From Niallia endozanthoxylica (GTDB taxonomy: Bacteria > Bacillota > Bacilli > Bacillales > Cytobacillaceae), in NCBI RefSeq assembly GCF_008710145.1, contig NZ_VYKL01000015.1, positions 767,953-831,952 on the forward strand: DNA of 64,000 nt. Reading direction: 5' to 3'. Positions within the stretch are counted from its first letter, which is position 1. Each line of letters begins with the position of its first letter. Positions 47,572 through 58,965 of the stretch are shown piece by piece. The notes beneath the pieces are model-generated. The model saw nothing but the letters and a program-made list of their open reading frames with translations. It was not told where the DNA came from and ran no database searches. The position numbers and the translations under genes were made by a program.

Positions 47572-49929
47572 TTATAAAGCCTCCTCAAATGTCACCGTTT
47601 CTTGAATGAATTGATCAAACCAGTCCTTTAACTGATGAAACGATGAATATAACAAATCCTTTTCCACTTCATACTGAGCCAATTTTTGCCGGTAAGTATT
47701 AGAATCCGTTAAATCCTTCTTACCTGCTCCTTTGTTTAAAGAAATCAGTCCATTTTCCATTGTAACAAAATCGAGTTCAAAAAACACCTGTGACATAAAA
47801 TCAATTGTTTCCCTTGTCCATCCCTTATGCTTTGCAATAGTATCACCATGTCTCTTCAAATCAAACGGACCCTTTTTAGCAATTAAGGCATAATACCATT
47901 TAAAATGCTCTCTGGTTGGAATCGTTGAGAAAAAGTCACTTTCTGCTTTGAATAAATGGGCATAAATTCTTGCAATTTTTTTCCCTGACAACAGTCGATG
48001 AAGGATTTCCTTTGAAGGCGGTAAATCGACTAACACGACATAACAATGATCAAGCTGAGCCTCGTCCGCTTCGGAGGAAGAAGAAATATACAGGACTTCA
48101 CTATCTCCAATAGACTTTTGCAATTTCAACGCATACTCCTGACGGAAGACAATCCATTTTGTCCTTTCAGAAGGTAGATGATTGGCTATTTCAATTATTT
48201 TTTTAGCCCCCCGGTAATCAAACAACTGCCATGTGGAAACAGAAAGATCTTGTAAAAAGATTTGCGGCTTTTTGCGATTATTCCATTCATTAATCGATAG
48301 TTCCCCAATAACAGAAAGCTTAGAAGCCGGAGAAATATGGTCACACACTTCACCAAGACCAAAACCTACCCCATCTAATGAAACTCCTTCGTGCTCTAAT
48401 GTCAATTTTAAATGATTCTGCTCTGATCCGATTTTCCTTATACTTTCAATAGATGCATCCTTAATTAAAACTTTAGGCTTTGGATTATCCATCCCGTATG
48501 GAGCTAATTTATTCATTTCCTCAATAGACGTAATATCGATATCTTGAACAGACACTTCAGTATCAATATATGTGATAGGGATTAAATCCTCCTCCGATAA
48601 TTGTTCGTTGGCCAGTTGATTTAAACGGAAGCGCAGTTCTTCAACATCCCTAATATTTAACGTCATTCCTGCAGCACTTGTATGCCCACCAAAATGTGGT
48701 AATATATCGCGGCAAGTGGATAGGTTTTTGAAAAGATCAAATCCAGCTATACTTCTAGCCGAACCTTTCGCTAGTCCCTTTTCTTGATCGTAGCTTAATA
48801 CAATCGTCGGCCGGTAATATTTCTCAACCAGCTTTGAGGCAACAATCCCTATTACCCCTGCATTCCAGCCCTCTTTTCCGACAATAAGGAAGCTGTTCTC
48901 ATCGGCAGGGTAATGTTGTTCAACCATCTGTATGGCTTCTTCCGTCAAACTATTTACTAATTCTTTTCGTTCTTTATTTAATTGCTCGATATCCTCTGCT
49001 AAAGCTTCTGCTTCATAGGGATCATCAGTAAGCATTAAATAAACTGCCGGATCTGCACTATCCAATCTTCCCGCAGCATTTATTCTTGGTGCTATGGAAA
49101 AGCCGATGGTTTCTTCATTCGTTGCTCCCTGTTCGACGCCGGCAAGCTTAAAAAGCGCTTTTAACCCAACACTATCCGTATTTCTTATTATATTCAAACC
49201 CTTTTGGGTAATAAGTCTATTTTCATCCTTTAATGGAACAAGATCAGCAATGGTTCCAATAGCAGCAAACTGGAGTAAATGATCAGGAAGCTTGCCAAAT
49301 AATGCATGTGCTAACTTGAAGGCTACGCCGGCTCCACAAAGCTCCCCAAAAGGATAGGTACTTCCTTCTCTTTTTGGATGAATGATCGCGTACGCGTCCG
49401 GCAGTTCTGGTCCAGGTTCATGGTGATCAGTAATAATTAAATCCAGTCCCAGCTCTTTAGCTACTCTTGCTTCGTTAAGTGCAGCAATTCCCGTATCAAC
49501 AGTAATGATAAGGCTGATTCCAATTTCATGTGCATACCTAAAAGCGCCCTCATTTGGACCATAGCCTTCCGTGAAACGGTTTGGTATGTAAAATTGCACA
49601 TTTGCCCCAAGCTCCTGCAGCATTTTCATCATGATTGTAGTGCTTGTCACACCATCTGCATCGTAATCCCCAAAAATCATAATCGCTTCGTTTGCAGCTA
49701 TTGCCTGTTTAATTCTCTTCACAGCTATATCCATATCTAAGAAGAGAAATGGATCATGAAATTCCTGTTTTTCACTAAATAAAAAAGCCCTTGCTTCTTC
49801 AGGATTTTCAAGTCCTCTGTTCACAAGTAGCGATGCAACCAGTGGCGTCACATTGATTTCCTCCACCAGCTGGGTGACTTTTTCTTTTTTTGAAGATCGA
49901 ACAATCCAACGTGTCTTTGAATTTAACAT
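47572..49929 (-). CDS. recJ: Single-stranded-DNA exonuclease RecJ
   Basis: A 785-residue DHH-family 5'-3' exonuclease. Metal-binding motifs are [34 protein letters not shown] and the DHHA1 motif [13 protein letters not shown] Firmicutes-type C-terminal extension of about 200 residues follows. The start MLNSKTRW is chosen because AGGGGTG lies 5 nt upstream and the length matches B. subtilis (786). Confidence 0.96.
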   Translation of the reverse strand: MLNSKTRWIVRSSKKEKVTQLVEEINVTPLVASLLVNRGLENPEEARAFLFSEKQEFHDPFLFLDMDIAVKRIKQAIAANEAIMIFGDYDADGVTSTTIMMKMLQELGANVQFYIPNRFTEGYGPNEGAFRYAHEIGISLIITVDTGIAALNEARVAKELGLDLIITDHHEPGPELPDAYAIIHPKREGSTYPFGELCGAGVAFKLAHALFGKLPDHLLQFAAIGTIADLVPLKDENRLITQKGLNIIRNTDSVGLKALFKLAGVEQGATNEETIGFSIAPRINAAGRLDSADPAVYLMLTDDPYEAEALAEDIEQLNKERKELVNSLTEEAIQMVEQHYPADENSFLIVGKEGWNAGVIGIVASKLVEKYYRPTIVLSYDQEKGLAKGSARSIAGFDLFKNLSTCRDILPHFGGHTSAAGMTLNIRDVEELRFRLNQLANEQLSEEDLIPITYIDTEVSVQDIDITSIEEMNKLAPYGMDNPKPKVLIKDASIESIRKIGSEQNHLKLTLEHEGVSLDGVGFGLGEVCDHISPASKLSVIGELSINEWNNRKKPQIFLQDLSVSTWQLFDYRGAKKIIEIANHLPSERTKWIVFRQEYALKLQKSIGDSEVLYISSSSEADEAQLDHCYVVLVDLPPSKEILHRLLSGKKIARIYAHLFKAESDFFSTIPTREHFKWYYALIAKKGPFDLKRHGDTIAKHKGWTRETIDFMSQVFFELDFVTMENGLISLNKGAGKKDLTDSNTYRQKLAQYEVEKDLLYSSFHQLKDWFDQFIQETVTFEEAL

Positions 49930-50045
49930 ACGTTCACCCCTTAGCCTATTTATTATACAAAAGAGCAGAAAAGGATTCAATGTAAGAGTATGGTTTGTGT
50001 GGGAAAATGAAGGAAATAAGAAAAGCAAAAAAAACTCATAAAAGT

Positions 50046-50073
50046 AAAAACCGCAGGAGATTCTGCGGTTTTT
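50046..50073 (-). terminator. Terminator of secDF
   Basis: AAAAACCGCAG (50046-50056) pairs perfectly with CTGCGGTTTTT (50063-50073); on the minus strand the stem ends in TTTTTACTTTT. Confidence 0.85.
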
Positions 50074-50075
50074 GG

Positions 50076-52343
50076 TTATACTTGAGGCTCGTCTGTGCGA
50101 ACACGTTTTTCTTTATAGGTAATAATAACACCTTTCTTTTTCAATTCTTTTTTCTTCCATTCAACCCAAAGCGGGACTGCGATGAAGATGGAAGAATACG
50201 TACCAACCAACAGCCCAACTGTCAAGGCAACTGAGAAGGATAGAATTGATTCACTGCCAAAAATCATCAGCGCAACAACGGTTAAGACAACCATTAATAC
50301 TGTATTTACTGATCGTCCAAGCGTTTGACGGACACTAGTATTGGCAATTTCCACAATGTCTTCAAACGTTTTAATTTTACGTCTCTTCTGCATATTTTCT
50401 CTCATCCGGTCGAATGTAACGATTGTATCATTTATCGCATATCCGACAACCGTTAACAAGGCGGCAATAAAGGTTAAATTGACTTCCAATCTTGTAACGC
50501 TGAAGAACGGAATGATAAAGAAGGCTGCAAATAACAGGGCAATAACAGCTGATACCGCCATTGGCAGTTCAAATCGGAAGGATACAAAGATAATCAAACC
50601 AAGCGAAGTAATTAACAAACCAATGAAGGCATTCTTGGCAATTTCCTTTCCTACTGTTGGCGTAACACTGCTGACATTAGGCTCTGCTCCAAATTTTTCG
50701 TTAAAATGCTCTTTTAATTCAGCTATCTCCGTTTTTGAAAGAACTCCTTTGAACCTTGCTACACCGATATTATTATCATCACCTGAAATAACGATATCAT
50801 CGGTTTTCATGTTTATCTTTTCTAATTCAGAAGCAACCGTTTCGGTTGTAAGTGCCTCTTTTGCTAGTATTTCTACACGAGTACCGCTTGTAAAATCAAT
50901 GGATAAATTTAATTTTAATACTGCTAATAAGATAATTCCTATAACTAGTAACGCTGCTGAAAAACTAAAGAACTTCTTACGCGGCTTTACAAAATCAAAA
51001 CGATCGAATTTCGTTGTTAAATCAAGTGTATCAACATTATCACGAATATCATGAATAGCACTTTTCTTAACGCCAAACCAGCCTGGCTTATTTTCAAAGT
51101 ACCCGCTGTTTACAAATAAGCCGAGTAACCACCTTGATAAATAAACGTTAGTAAGGAAGCTTCCTAATGTACCAATAATTAAGCTGGTTGCAAACCCTTT
51201 AACAGAGCTTTCCCCGTAGAAGAATAACACGACAGCAGCTAAAAGAAGCGTTAGGTTAGCATCTGTAACAGTTGAAAGTGAATTTGTATTACCTGCTTTA
51301 TAAGCAGACTTAATTGATCTTCCTACTCTGATTTCCTCTTTAATCCTTTCGGCAGTAATGATATTAGCATCAACTGCTGTACCGACACCAAGGATAAAAG
51401 CGGCAATTCCCGGCAAGGTAAGCACCACATTCATCCAATCAAAGATTAATAATGTTAAAAATAAATAAACGGTTAACGTAATGGTTGCCACAAAACCAGG
51501 CAAACGATAATAAAAAATCATAAAGAGGAATACAGCCGCTACCCCAATTAACCCGGCAAAAACGGTTTCTTCCATTGCTTTTTCCCCAAATTGAGCGCCA
51601 ACTGATGTTGAGTAAATCTCATCAAGCTTCACCGGCAGTGCTCCGGCATTTAGAATATCGGCTAAGCTTTTTGCTTCTTCAATAGTAAAGCTACCAACAA
51701 TAGAAACAGTATCCCGGTTAAATACCTCACTTACTCTTGGAGCAGAAACAAATTTCGGATCAGGCTTCACAATCTCTGCTTGATAGGAATCTACACCTTC
51801 TTCAAAATCAAGCCAAATAGCTAGTACATTGTTGGGCGGACCCATGTTAACAATTTCTTGTGTCACATTTTTAAACTTTTCTGCACTCTTTAGCTTAAGG
51901 GATACAATCGGCTGACCATTCTCATCGAATGTTTGCTGTGCTCCGCCTTCAGCAAGGTCGGTACCATCCATCAAAACACGGTCATTAGCATCCCGAAACG
52001 TTAAATTAGCTTCAGTAGATAGAATTTCTCTGGCTTGGTTCTGGTCCTCTACTCCTGCAAGCTGAACACGAATCCGGTTATCTCCTTCAATCTGGATGTT
52101 TGGCTCACTTACACCAAGTACGTTTACACGACGGTCTAATGCTTCTACCGTACTAGTAAGAGCTTTTTGATCAATCTTTTGTCCCTCTTTTGCTGGATTC
52201 ACTTCATACAGTACCTCAAATCCACCTTGGAGATCGAGTCCCAGCTTAATATTACTTACTATGTCCTTTGTTGTTGCCCCCATTACTCCGCCCATGACAA
52301 CAATAAAAATTAAAAAGGCAACAATCCGACTTCTTTTAATCAT
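50076..52343 (-). CDS. secDF: Fused protein translocase subunit SecDF
   Basis: A 755-residue natural fusion of SecD and SecF, as in B. subtilis. It pulls preproteins across the membrane using the proton motive force. The SecD part (about 1-440) has LGLDLQGGFEVLYEV and six helices with GTAVDANIITAERIKEE; the SecF part has LSIDFTSGTRVE and YAINDTIVTFDRMRENM. The conserved Asp residues of helix 4 in both halves are present. Confidence 0.97.
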   Translation of the reverse strand: MIKRSRIVAFLIFIVVMGGVMGATTKDIVSNIKLGLDLQGGFEVLYEVNPAKEGQKIDQKALTSTVEALDRRVNVLGVSEPNIQIEGDNRIRVQLAGVEDQNQAREILSTEANLTFRDANDRVLMDGTDLAEGGAQQTFDENGQPIVSLKLKSAEKFKNVTQEIVNMGPPNNVLAIWLDFEEGVDSYQAEIVKPDPKFVSAPRVSEVFNRDTVSIVGSFTIEEAKSLADILNAGALPVKLDEIYSTSVGAQFGEKAMEETVFAGLIGVAAVFLFMIFYYRLPGFVATITLTVYLFLTLLIFDWMNVVLTLPGIAAFILGVGTAVDANIITAERIKEEIRVGRSIKSAYKAGNTNSLSTVTDANLTLLLAAVVLFFYGESSVKGFATSLIIGTLGSFLTNVYLSRWLLGLFVNSGYFENKPGWFGVKKSAIHDIRDNVDTLDLTTKFDRFDFVKPRKKFFSFSAALLVIGIILLAVLKLNLSIDFTSGTRVEILAKEALTTETVASELEKINMKTDDIVISGDDNNIGVARFKGVLSKTEIAELKEHFNEKFGAEPNVSSVTPTVGKEIAKNAFIGLLITSLGLIIFVSFRFELPMAVSAVIALLFAAFFIIPFFSVTRLEVNLTFIAALLTVVGYAINDTIVTFDRMRENMQKRRKIKTFEDIVEIANTSVRQTLGRSVNTVLMVVLTVVALMIFGSESILSFSVALTVGLLVGTYSSIFIAVPLWVEWKKKELKKKGVIITYKEKRVRTDEPQV

Positions 52344-52560
52344 TATGTATAGCTCCTCCTTAATCTAAAGCCGGCAGATTAAAAAAATTAATCTGCTGAT
52401 CGCTTATCCAATTACAGCGATCACACTTCAAAAACTAACCCATTTTTGTAAAAAATGGGATATCCCTTCAAATAATTTATTATGAAACAGTTTTATGCGG
52501 CTGTCAATTTGATACCTTGCTGCGCCATAAAAAATTAACAATATCCCATTATTTTTTACA

Positions 52561-52857
52561 TTATTTCAACAATTCTAAGAGCTCCTCTTCGTTTTCAAGT
52601 GTAAACTCAGCATCTTTTAACGCTTCAACCGTACTATAATTCATAAATTCTCCTATTTTAAGAGAAAGAATACTCTGAACTATTTCATAAAGCTTGATTT
52701 CATCATTTTCCTTCTGCCACTTCTTTTTAACTAAAAACCGCCAAATATCCTCATCCGACACATTGTCATACCCCAAAAGAAGAAATTCTTCCTGTTTACT
52801 TTTCAATGCTGGTTCAACTAGGCTGCGAAAGCGATCATATTCATGGCTAACGTTCAT
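52561..52857 (-). CDS. comN: Post-transcriptional competence regulator ComN
   Basis: A 98-residue soluble protein, the length of B. subtilis ComN (YrzD). It is helical and charged with DIWRFLVKKKWQK in the middle. ComN promotes accumulation of comE operon mRNA and interacts with DivIVA in B. subtilis. The ATG follows GGAGGGG by 5 nt; an 8-codon extension upstream is unlikely. Its presumed target comEA is at the other end of this window. Confidence 0.88.
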   Translation of the reverse strand: MNVSHEYDRFRSLVEPALKSKQEEFLLLGYDNVSDEDIWRFLVKKKWQKENDEIKLYEIVQSILSLKIGEFMNYSTVEALKDAEFTLENEEELLELLK

Positions 52858-52968
52858 ATTAGCCCCTCCCCTTGATTTCATCTGGAATTCTTAGTCATGC
52901 TTTGTCCATATCAGTGCATATAGTTAATTGTATATGATAAAACCTTTTTTGAGAAGGCAGGGAATACA

Positions 52969-54558
52969 ATGTCAAAGTTTATAAAAGGGACGCTGATACT
53001 ATTAGCAGCAGGGTTAATTACACGAGTATTAGGATTTATTAATCGCATTGTTATTGCCCGCTTTATCGGAGCAGAAGGTGTGGGGCTATATATGATGGCC
53101 GTTCCGACCTTTATTCTAGCCATTACGATTACTCAAATCGGACTTCCTGTAGCCATTTCTAAAAATGTTGCGGAAGCAGAGGCTGTCGGAGATAAAGCGA
53201 AAGTAAAAAAAATTCTCGTCGTATCATTAACTACGACGATTGCCCTTTCAGCTATTTTTACTCCGATTTTACTCTTAACTGCGCCGTTGCTTGCTGAAAC
53301 ACTTTTAACAGATGAAAGAACGCTTTATCCTTTACTAGCTATTGCTCCTGTCGTACCGATTATTGCCATTTCTTCTGTTATCCGGGGCTATTTTCAAGGT
53401 AAACAGAATATGAAACCTGTAGCTTTTTCACAAATGATTGAACAGGTGATTCGGATCTCCTTAATCGCCTTTATGACCAAAGCCTTTATTCCCTACGGAA
53501 TTGAGTATGCAGCGGCAGCGGCAATGGCATCTGCTGTCATCGGTGAACTCGCATCGCTAGTATACTTACTAACAACCTTTAAATTGAAAAAGAAATTCCC
53601 TATTAGAAAGCAATTTTTCACATACGTTCGCTCAGGAAAAAGTACATTTCAGGGGCTTATGAGCATTGCCATTCCGACGACCGGCAGCAGAATGATCGGC
53701 TCCCTTTCATGGTTTTTTGAACCGATTGTTGTTTCGCATAGTCTTGCGATAGCTGGTATTGCTGCAGTTGCAGCAACCGAGCAGTACGGTTCATTAACCG
53801 GCTTTGCCCTCCCATTATTAATGCTTCCTTCGTTTATTACCCAATCATTAGCTACATCATTAGTACCGGCTATCAGTGAGGCACATTCAAAAAATAATAT
53901 GAAACTTGTTGAATATCGATTACAGCAGGCACTTCGATTTGTCTTTTTGTCAGGTGGACTTGCTGTCGTCATTTTATATGTACTAGCTGATCCATTAATG
54001 AAGGTTTTATATGGTTCTGAAAACGGTTCAGGGTTCATTAAATTAATGGCGCCTTTCTTTATTTTGTATTATTATCAGGGACCCCTGCAAGCAACTCTTC
54101 AGGCGCTCAATCTAGCGAGAGCAGCCATGATCAACAGTTTAATAGGTGCCATTGTGAAAACAGCTGTCATCTTTGCCTTGGCAAGTCAACCCGCCTTTGG
54201 AATAAACGGCGTGGCCATTGGACTTCTTGTCGGCTTTGTCCTTGTAACCCTGCTTCACTTCGCAACGGTACTCAAAAAGGTTTCATTCACTTTCTATATA
54301 CGGGACTACTTGAAAACTTTTTTTGTGATGGGCGTTGCGGGTTTTGCAGGAGCCTGGCTTCTGAATCATCTCCCGGCCGGACAACCGCTCTCTCTAAAAG
54401 TTTTGATTGCTGCCATTGCTATTTCAATCCTTTATAGCCTGCTTGCACTCCTGCTCGGATTAATGCAAAAAGACGAACTCAACCGCATCCCGTGGATTGG
54501 CAAACCATTAGCCAAACTAGCCGTCCTCAGCCAACCCCATCCCACACTAAAGCGTTAA
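52969..54558 (+). CDS. spoVB: Stage V sporulation protein B, lipid flippase family
   Basis: A 529-residue MOP-superfamily membrane protein with about 14 transmembrane helices, beginning with GTLILLAAGLITRVLGFINRIV. SpoVB is required for spore cortex synthesis and belongs to the MurJ-like group of lipid-linked precursor flippases. Conserved SRMIGSLSWFFEPIVVS and RGYFQGKQNMKPVAFSQ segments are present. It is transcribed opposite to its neighbours and ends in a double palindrome. Confidence 0.94.
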   Translation: MSKFIKGTLILLAAGLITRVLGFINRIVIARFIGAEGVGLYMMAVPTFILAITITQIGLPVAISKNVAEAEAVGDKAKVKKILVVSLTTTIALSAIFTPILLLTAPLLAETLLTDERTLYPLLAIAPVVPIIAISSVIRGYFQGKQNMKPVAFSQMIEQVIRISLIAFMTKAFIPYGIEYAAAAAMASAVIGELASLVYLLTTFKLKKKFPIRKQFFTYVRSGKSTFQGLMSIAIPTTGSRMIGSLSWFFEPIVVSHSLAIAGIAAVAATEQYGSLTGFALPLLMLPSFITQSLATSLVPAISEAHSKNNMKLVEYRLQQALRFVFLSGGLAVVILYVLADPLMKVLYGSENGSGFIKLMAPFFILYYYQGPLQATLQALNLARAAMINSLIGAIVKTAVIFALASQPAFGINGVAIGLLVGFVLVTLLHFATVLKKVSFTFYIRDYLKTFFVMGVAGFAGAWLLNHLPAGQPLSLKVLIAAIAISILYSLLALLLGLMQKDELNRIPWIGKPLAKLAVLSQPHPTLKR

Positions 54559-54560
54559 AC

Positions 54561-54624
54561 CGCTGGGGGACAGTCCCCCAGCGCATTAAAGCGGCGGGGG
54601 ACTGTCCCCCGCCGCTTTAATGCG
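54561..54624. terminator. Two adjacent perfect palindromes between spoVB and the DUF421 gene
   Basis: CGCTGGGGGAC and GTCCCCCAGCG (54561-54583) form one 11-bp stem. A second, 21-bp stem pairs 54582-54602 with 54604-54624 around a single T, with GGCGGGGGAC and GTCCCCCGCC at its core. The second palindrome abuts the stop codon of the DUF421 gene. High GC contrasts with the surroundings. No long T-run follows. Confidence 0.8.
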
Positions 54625-55272
54625 TTACTCTTCAATAAGATCGATGTAAAATTGGTTATTTTGGTAACTGCAGAAGGATATTTTTTTGATATCGAGATAT
54701 CCTTTTTGTTTCAATTGCTGTCTTAACCATAGTTCTGTTTTATTAATGATGTGTAAATGATCGTACTGGATAACACCGTCTACTATCAATGGAAGTGTGA
54801 TGTCTCCTTCTTCATTATTTTTTTCCTTTTCAAATACGGATAGCTTTCCTGATGGCTCAAGAATAGCAAATTCAACGTCTGCAATATTTCGAACGTTCTT
54901 TTCCCGCAATTGCTGCAGCAAATCATCAAAATTATAACGCTGCTTCCTCATCACATTTTCGTCAATTTGTCCTTGATTAATGACAATGGATGGAGAGCCA
55001 TCTACCAAGTCTCTAAATTTTTTGCTTTTTAAGGACAAGCGCGCCATGGTAATTTGAATCAGCATCAACATAATAATCGGTACAATTGATTTCATTAACT
55101 CAATTGACGTTTCATCAATGGCCATAACAGCTATTTCAGCAATCATAATATTTACCACTAGGTCGAAGACACTTAATTCGCCAATTTCTCTTTTTCCCAT
55201 GAATCGGAAAATCAATAAAATAATAAAATAAGTCAGTATAGTCCTCAAAATAACAGTGAACATTTCATCCAT
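54625..55272 (-). CDS. yrbG: DUF421 membrane protein YrbG
   Basis: A 215-residue protein with three N-terminal transmembrane helices (about 4-75), containing FMGKREIGELSVFDLVVNIMIAEIA, then a cytoplasmic DUF421/YetF-like domain (LSLKSKKFRDLVDGSPSIVI and VEFAILEPSGKLSVF). Related proteins in Bacillus (YetF, YdfS) affect spore germination receptor assembly; the role of YrbG is unknown. Start chosen at MDEMFTV after AGAGGGA. Confidence 0.88.
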   Translation of the reverse strand: MDEMFTVILRTILTYFIILLIFRFMGKREIGELSVFDLVVNIMIAEIAVMAIDETSIELMKSIVPIIMLMLIQITMARLSLKSKKFRDLVDGSPSIVINQGQIDENVMRKQRYNFDDLLQQLREKNVRNIADVEFAILEPSGKLSVFEKEKNNEEGDITLPLIVDGVIQYDHLHIINKTELWLRQQLKQKGYLDIKKISFCSYQNNQFYIDLIEE

Positions 55273-55495
55273 CCAGAAATCCCTCTTTCGAGCAATTTTC
55301 ATTAGGTCTTAACAAACTGCCTACATTTATCTTGTTCTATATCAACAAAACCATGTTGGGAAATATTTACTATTTACTTATTTAGCCATACAAAAGATTT
55401 GCTTCTAGATTGATTTGTTCATGAATATGCTTGTACAAAGAGAAATAGTTTATTTAGGATAAATATACTTTTCCAAATACAGAAGGGAGAGATTC

Positions 55496-55888
55496 ATTAT
55501 CGAAGAGTCAAAAAATCTTGGAAGTGCTGTACTGTATGGGACATTAACTATTTTAATTTTAATGATTATCAACAGCATTCTTTTTGCAACGATATTACGA
55601 TTTACTTCTTTGGAAGAGTCATCCGTAAAGTATATCATTACGACTATTTCTTTTATTCTAATTTTTTTGGGAGGCTTTATTTCAGGTGGAAGAGGGAAAC
55701 AAAAAGGCTGGATGCTTGGAGGCCTAACCGGCATAGTCTATTCTATTATAATCTTTTTGTATCAGTTCCTGGGACTCGACTCTCTTTTTAATTTCGAACA
55801 AATCATTTATCACATCTGCTATATTTTAATCGCTATGATGGGTGGGATTCTTGGAGTCAACATGAGTGGAAAATCAAGAAATAATTAA
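55496..55888 (+). CDS. yrzE: Four-helix membrane protein YrzE, apparent ATT start
   Basis: A 130-residue TIGR04086-type membrane protein with four hydrophobic segments and GGFISGGRGKQKGWMLGGLTG between helices two and three. The first ATG (55562) lies inside helix one. An in-frame ATT at 55496 lies 6 nt after AGAAGGGAG, and the intervening codons ESKNLGSAVLYGTLTILILM complete helix one. No ATG, GTG or TTG occurs in that stretch in frame. Function unknown. Confidence 0.8.
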   Translation: MIEESKNLGSAVLYGTLTILILMIINSILFATILRFTSLEESSVKYIITTISFILIFLGGFISGGRGKQKGWMLGGLTGIVYSIIIFLYQFLGLDSLFNFEQIIYHICYILIAMMGGILGVNMSGKSRNN

Positions 55889-55892
55889 ACAT

Positions 55893-55928
55893 AAAAAACA
55901 GGAAGCCTTTTACAGCTTCCTGTTTTTT
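55893..55928. terminator. Bidirectional terminator between yrzE and yajC
   Basis: AAAAAACAGGAAGC pairs with GCTTCCTGTTTTTT, perfect over 14 bp with T-runs in both directions. It serves the convergent yrzE and yajC. Confidence 0.85.
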
Positions 55929-55935
55929 CATAGAA

Positions 55936-56208
55936 TTATGATTGAGCAGATTCAACAACATCACGTACTGCTGACCTGTCATATGTAAGACGGCTTCCAT
56001 CTCCGCATTTAATCACAACTTTACCTTCATCAACTGAATCAACGATACCGTGAAGACCGCCAATTGTAACAATCTTATCGCCCTTTTTTAAAGAGTTCTG
56101 CATTTGTTGTACATTCTTTTGTCTTTTCTGCTGTGGACGAATTAATAAGAAATAGAACAGAACAAACATTAATATAATAGGACCTACTGTTCCTAAAAGA
56201 CCTTCCAT
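55936..56208 (-). CDS. yajC: Preprotein translocase subunit YajC
   Basis: A 90-residue single-pass membrane protein starting MEGLLGTVGPIILMFVLFYF, with the LIRPQQKRQKN motif and a KKGDKIVTIGGLHG beta-rich domain. YajC associates with SecDF, which lies in this window. Start at the ATG 9 nt after GGAGGT. It follows tgt, as in most bacteria. Confidence 0.95.
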   Translation of the reverse strand: MEGLLGTVGPIILMFVLFYFLLIRPQQKRQKNVQQMQNSLKKGDKIVTIGGLHGIVDSVDEGKVVIKCGDGSRLTYDRSAVRDVVESAQS

Positions 56209-56294
56209 GCTCACATGACCTCCTCTCAAACTTAGTTTATTAAAGGCATGGTTAAATGATAAATACAGCAACTATCTCATTAACACAGCCTTGA

Positions 56295-57449
<1,155 letters not shown>

Positions 57450-57471
57450 TCAACACTTTTTTCAAATGAAT

Positions 57472-57659
57472 CAAATTCGTCCCGTCGAATTTGCGCCCGG
57501 ATTACCTGAGCTCGCTCGATAAACTACCTCTAAAAAATCCTTGGCATCCGCCGGAGACTTAACTTCATTCAGCCGGAGTTTAACCCCCACTGAATCAGAG
57601 AACTTTTTGCATTCACCCCTTAACTTTAGAAGTAAAGGACTTCGGCTGAATGAAGTTAA
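57472..57659. repeat. Operon-internal structured repeat, family C copy 1
   Basis: It fills the queA-tgt gap. An AATTCG...CGAATT palindrome at 57474, GAGCTCGCTCGATAAA, then a perfect 17-bp stem, TTAACTTCATTCAGCCG (57559-57575) with its complement at 57643-57659. The last arm includes the queA stop codon (57656-57658). Related copies lie at 58706 and 59984. Confidence 0.8.
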
Positions 57660-58684
57660 ATAATTAACATCGCATCACCAAAGCTAAAGAAACGGTAACG
57701 CTCTTGAACAGCTGTTTCATAAGCATTTAATACTGCTTTACGACCAGCAAGTGAACTAACTAACATAATAAGCGTTGATTTCGGCAAATGAAAATTCGTG
57801 ATCATGCCGTCAATTGCTTTAAACTCATAGCCCGGATAAATAAAAATATCTGTCCAGCCACTCCTTGCTTCAAATCTTCCATTATATTCAGATGCAATGG
57901 TTTCCAATGTCCGTGTAGAAGTTGTACCCACCGAAATAATCCGTCCTCCCGAACTACGCACCTCATTTAACAAAGCTGCCGTACCCTCTGTCATTTGATA
58001 AAACTCAGAATGCATTTCATGCTGGTCAATATCGTCAACACTTACCGGTCTGAACGTTCCTAATCCTACATGTAAAGTAATAAAAGCAATATGTATACCT
58101 GCCGCCCGTATTTCATCCAACAGCTCTTCTGTAAAATGAAGACCGGCTGTAGGCGCAGCAGCAGAACCTCTTTCACGGGCATAGACCGTTTGGTATCGGT
58201 CTTGATCCTCTAATTGTTCTTTAATATACGGTGGCAGCGGCATCTCTCCTAATTGATCAAGTACCTCATAGAAAATTCCTTCATATTGAAAATCAAGAAT
58301 TCTTCCGCCATGCTCGAGCTCTTCGATACAAACTGCCGTTAATAATCCGTTGCCAAAAACAATCTTTGCCCCTTTTTTTATTCGTTTCGCTGGTTTAACC
58401 AGTGTTTCCCACTGATCATTTTCCTGCTGTTTTAATAGTAAAACCTCTATTTTAGCACCGGTATCTTCCTTTGCACCGTACAGCCTTGCCGGTAATACTC
58501 TCGTGTCATTTAACACAAGACAGTCTCCTGGTTTTAAGTAGTTTCTTATATGTTTAAAGATATCATGTGTGATACTTCCTGTTTCTTTATCTAATACCAT
58601 TAGTCTGCTGCTTGTACGATCAAGCAGAGGAGTTTGTGCAATTAATTCTTCCGGTAAATGAAAATCAAATAAATCTACTTTCAT
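57656..58684 (-). CDS. queA: S-adenosylmethionine:tRNA ribosyltransferase-isomerase
   Basis: A 342-residue QueA, which transfers the ribosyl group of SAM to preQ1-tRNA to make epoxyqueuosine. It opens [17 protein letters not shown], and has [17 protein letters not shown] and [18 protein letters not shown], all hallmarks. The C-terminus, including the stop codon, overlaps the arm of a family C repeat, so the last residues may have been altered by the insertion. Confidence 0.96.
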   Translation of the reverse strand: MKVDLFDFHLPEELIAQTPLLDRTSSRLMVLDKETGSITHDIFKHIRNYLKPGDCLVLNDTRVLPARLYGAKEDTGAKIEVLLLKQQENDQWETLVKPAKRIKKGAKIVFGNGLLTAVCIEELEHGGRILDFQYEGIFYEVLDQLGEMPLPPYIKEQLEDQDRYQTVYARERGSAAAPTAGLHFTEELLDEIRAAGIHIAFITLHVGLGTFRPVSVDDIDQHEMHSEFYQMTEGTAALLNEVRSSGGRIISVGTTSTRTLETIASEYNGRFEARSGWTDIFIYPGYEFKAIDGMITNFHLPKSTLIMLVSSLAGRKAVLNAYETAVQERYRFFSFGDAMLII

Positions 58685-58705
58685 AATGTCACCTTTCTAT
58701 AACTG

Positions 58706-58764
58706 TTCAAATTCGCCCTGACCGAATTCCTTTAAAAATTACAAGGATCGCCGAAAGCTTAACG
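58706..58764. repeat. Operon-internal repeat, family C partial copy 2
   Basis: TTCAAATTCGCCCTGACCGA and ATCGCCGAAAGCTTAACG match the left part of copy 3 with its middle deleted. It fills the yrzS-queA gap and overlaps the yrzS stop codon at 58759-58761. Confidence 0.65.
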
Positions 58765-58965
58765 AAATTTTCCGATAAAGTAAAAAACCAGTGACAGAAC
58801 AACACTTAACACAATCGATGTCACGATAGGAAAGTAAAAGGTTGTATTGCCCTTCTTTATCACTATGTCACCAGGTAATTTTCCAATATGGATAAATTGC
58901 ATGAGAAAACCAATAATGAACACAATGACTCCAATTGTCATTAGTAATTTGCCTATCCCAGTCAC
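58759..58965 (-). CDS. yrzS: DUF2905 small membrane protein YrzS
   Basis: A 68-residue protein with two transmembrane helices (about 7-25 and 44-64) separated by [21 protein letters not shown], the DUF2905 signature. Function unknown. Its start overlaps the ruvB stop by 4 nt, so it is translated with ruvB. Confidence 0.88.
   Translation of the reverse strand: MTGIGKLLMTIGVIVFIIGFLMQFIHIGKLPGDIVIKKGNTTFYFPIVTSIVLSVVLSLVFYFIGKFR

Noticed and set aside
50341..51054. 237-codon open frame on the plus strand
   Set aside because: It is antisense to the secF half of secDF, is rich in Ser/Thr/Ile as expected from the reverse of a membrane protein gene, and has no ribosome binding site.
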